From assembly GCF_000513955.1 (NCBI RefSeq), contig NZ_KI911328.1, positions 104,431 to 168,430 of the forward strand: a DNA stretch of 64,000 nucleotides, given 5' to 3'. Position 1 is the first letter of the stretch; every line of letters starts with the position of its first letter. The DNA comes from Pseudoxanthomonas suwonensis J47. Its GTDB lineage: Bacteria > Pseudomonadota > Gammaproteobacteria > Xanthomonadales > Xanthomonadaceae. Positions 62,412-64,000 of this stretch are shown here, piece by piece. Below the pieces are notes generated by a model that was not told the DNA's origin, did not search any database, and saw nothing but the letters and a program-made list of their open reading frames with translations. The position numbers and the translations under genes were made by a program.

Positions 62412-63893
62412 TCAGCCGCCGCCACCGCCCGGCTTGCCGTGGATGCCGCCGCGGGCCAGCACCGCCGGATCAAGCAGCGGGCGCAGGGTCGCCGCCGGCA
62501 GCCCGGTGACCTCCATCGCCACCTCCAGCACCGGCCGGCCTTCCTTGTAGGCCTGCTTGGCGATCGCCGCGGCCTTCTCGTAGCCGATCACCGGGTTGAG
62601 CGCGGTGACCAGGATCGGGTTGCGGTCCAGCGCCTGGCGCACGCGTTCCGGACGCACCTTCAGCCCGGCGATGGCCGAATCGGCCAGCAGCCGCGACACG
62701 TTCGAAAGCAGCTGGATCGAGTCGAGCAGGTTGGCCGCGATCAGCGGCAGGGTGACGTTGAGCTGGAAGTTGCCGGTCTGCCCGGCGACGGTGATCGCGG
62801 TGTGGTGGCCGATCACCTGCGCGGCGGCCATCACCGTCGCTTCCGGGATCACGGGGTTGACCTTGCCCGGCATGATCGAGCTGCCCGGCTGCAGCGCCGG
62901 CAGTTCGATCTCACCCAGGCCGGCCAGCGGGCCGGAATTCATCCAGCGCAGGTCGTTGGCGATCTTGATCAGCGCCACCGCCAGCGCGTTGAGCTGGCCG
63001 GACAGCTCCACCGCGTCGTCCTGCGCGGCCAGGCCCTCGAACTTGTCCTCGGCGCTTTCGAACCTCGTCCCGGCCAGCGCGGAAAGCACCTTCGCCGCGC
63101 GCGCGCCGAAGCGCGGGTCGGCGTTGATCCCGCTGCCGATCGCGGTGCCGCCCAGCGGCAGCCGGCGCAGGCGCTTGAGGCTGTCCTCGATGCGCCCTTC
63201 GGCCGACTTCAGTTGCGAGGCCCACGCCCCGAACTCCTGTTCGAAGGTCAGCGGCATCGCGTCCATCAGGTGGGTGCGGCCGGTCTTGACCACCCGGCGC
63301 AGGCCACGGGCGCGCTGTTTGATGGTGCGGCGCAGGTGCCTGAGCGCCGGCAGCAGGTCCTCGACTACCGCCAGCTGCGCGGACACGCGGATCGCGGTGG
63401 GGACGACGTCGTTGGAGCTCTGGCCGAGGTTGACGTGGTCGTTCGGATGCACGCGGCCCTTGCCGGCCTTGCCCGAGGCGTTGGCCAGCGCGGCGATCAC
63501 CTCGTTGGCATTCATGTTCGACGAGGTGCCCGAACCGGTCTGGTAGATGTCCACCGGGAAGTGGGCATCGTGCAGGCCCTCGGCCACCTCCAGCGCGGCG
63601 GCGCGCACGGCGCCGGCGACGTTCTTCGGCAGCAGGCCCAGCCCGGCGTTGACCTCGGCGGCGGCGGCCTTGACCAGGCCCAGGGCGCGGATGAAGCCGC
63701 GCGGCATCGGCCGGCCGGACACCGGGAAGTTCTGCACGGCGCGCTGGGTCTGCGCGCCCCACAGGGCGTCGGCGGGGACCTGCAGCTCGCCCATGCTGTC
63801 GTGCTCGGTACGGGTGCGCTGGCTGTTCGCGGCAACGGCGCGGGGCCGGCTGGAAGGCGCCTTGGCGCGGGATCGTGCGGGGGATGGACTCAT
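62412..63893 (-). CDS. fumC: Class II fumarate hydratase FumC
   Basis: FumC is the oxygen-stable, cofactor-free fumarase. The 493-residue protein has the superfamily signature GSSIMPGKVNP near residue 330 and GQSSNDVVPTAIRVSA, TGSGTSSNMNANEVIA, KTGRTHLMDAMPLTF typical of FumC. It starts with about 30 extra Ser/Arg/Ala residues before the family start TEHDSMGELQVPADALWGAQTQRA; GGAGA five bases before the ATG at 63893 supports this long start, so the extension is probably real. The C-terminus is Gly-rich. It complements the class I enzyme at 37811-39361. It is convergent with the YtrA/ABC operon. Confidence 0.96.
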   Translation of the reverse strand: MSPSPARSRAKAPSSRPRAVAANSQRTRTEHDSMGELQVPADALWGAQTQRAVQNFPVSGRPMPRGFIRALGLVKAAAAEVNAGLGLLPKNVAGAVRAAALEVAEGLHDAHFPVDIYQTGSGTSSNMNANEVIAALANASGKAGKGRVHPNDHVNLGQSSNDVVPTAIRVSAQLAVVEDLLPALRHLRRTIKQRARGLRRVVKTGRTHLMDAMPLTFEQEFGAWASQLKSAEGRIEDSLKRLRRLPLGGTAIGSGINADPRFGARAAKVLSALAGTRFESAEDKFEGLAAQDDAVELSGQLNALAVALIKIANDLRWMNSGPLAGLGEIELPALQPGSSIMPGKVNPVIPEATVMAAAQVIGHHTAITVAGQTGNFQLNVTLPLIAANLLDSIQLLSNVSRLLADSAIAGLKVRPERVRQALDRNPILVTALNPVIGYEKAAAIAKQAYKEGRPVLEVAMEVTGLPAATLRPLLDPAVLARGGIHGKPGGGGG

Positions 63894-64000
63894 GGCCGTC
63901 TCCGGCGTGGAGGAATCGCCGCGAGCATACCGCTACGGGTGCAAGGCGCTGTTTCGCGCGGTGGCACGGTTGGTTCCGCTCGCGGCGCTGGCGACGTCTG

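Noticed and set aside
63894..64000. A gene start at the right edge of the window.
   Set aside because: Only about 100 bases lie beyond the fumC start and I see no convincing start codon with a ribosome site.

Overview
The window is a compact, GC-rich (roughly 70%) chromosomal segment of a gammaproteobacterium, almost certainly of the Xanthomonadaceae/Lysobacteraceae (Xanthomonas, Stenotrophomonas, Lysobacter, Luteimonas or Pseudoxanthomonas group). The pointers are the smc-zipA-ligA cluster, a dapB-carA-carB-greA-(rpfE-like)-recJ cluster, GyrA with glutamine at position 83 as described for Stenotrophomonas, DUF6116 and DUF3011 proteins, and both class I and class II fumarases. I see no rRNA, tRNA, insertion sequence, prophage or CRISPR array. 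The many very long open frames opposite real genes are a side effect of the GC content.

Layout. 1-5450: the 5' part of serC, the periplasmic methionine sulfoxide repair pair msrPQ, an FHA protein, two PHA-granule proteins, a possible small RNA and a membrane protein with an Mrr-like nuclease domain. 5504-13585 (minus): gyrA, mtnA, a DUF3011 protein, epmA and ligA. 13668-19631: a Tat-exported aminotransferase, 480 bp of repeats and foldable DNA, then zipA and smc (minus). 19864-29102: a UbiM-like hydroxylase, a flavin reductase, and a minus-strand run of gcdH, a DUF3857/transglutaminase membrane protein, a GNAT acetyltransferase, a GST and a fused E1 alpha-beta 2-oxoacid dehydrogenase. 29249-37706: envelope and housekeeping genes (two glycine-zipper proteins, TatD, TcdA, an anchored cytochrome c'-like protein, a cold-shock protein, PldA, ArsC-like, sterol-desaturase family, GST). 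37811-43173: class I fumarase, an ECF41-type sigma factor with its carboxymuconolactone-decarboxylase partner, and a divergent LytTR regulator and acyltransferase. 43119-55833 (minus): recJ, an rpfE-like gene, greA, carB, an S9 peptidase, carA, dapB, a DUF2058 protein, slyX and ugd. 55854-57435: an FKBP isomerase and a glutathione peroxidase. 57559-62331 (plus): a seven-gene operon of a small membrane peptide, a YtrA-type GntR regulator, an ABC ATPase and permease, a secreted repeat protein and two DUF2884 paralogues. 62412-63893: fumC.

The best candidates for little-described biology are three. (1) The ECF41 unit at 39426-40853 has two exact TGTCACA-N16-CGTC promoters, one in front of the sigma gene and one inside its 3' end in front of the partner gene; the sigma mRNA would be nearly leaderless. 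(2) The YtrA/ABC operon at 57494-62331 has a GGTG-N16-CACC operator lying over the -10 box; it joins an ABC exporter to a solenoid of 18-19-residue GSG repeats and two related DUF2884 envelope proteins. (3) Two candidate structured RNAs lie in intergenic DNA: a C-rich-loop hairpin at 4336-4395 with its own promoter-like sequence, and a 104-nt three-way-junction fold at 15084-15187.

All calls come from reading the sequence and from family knowledge; no database search was run.
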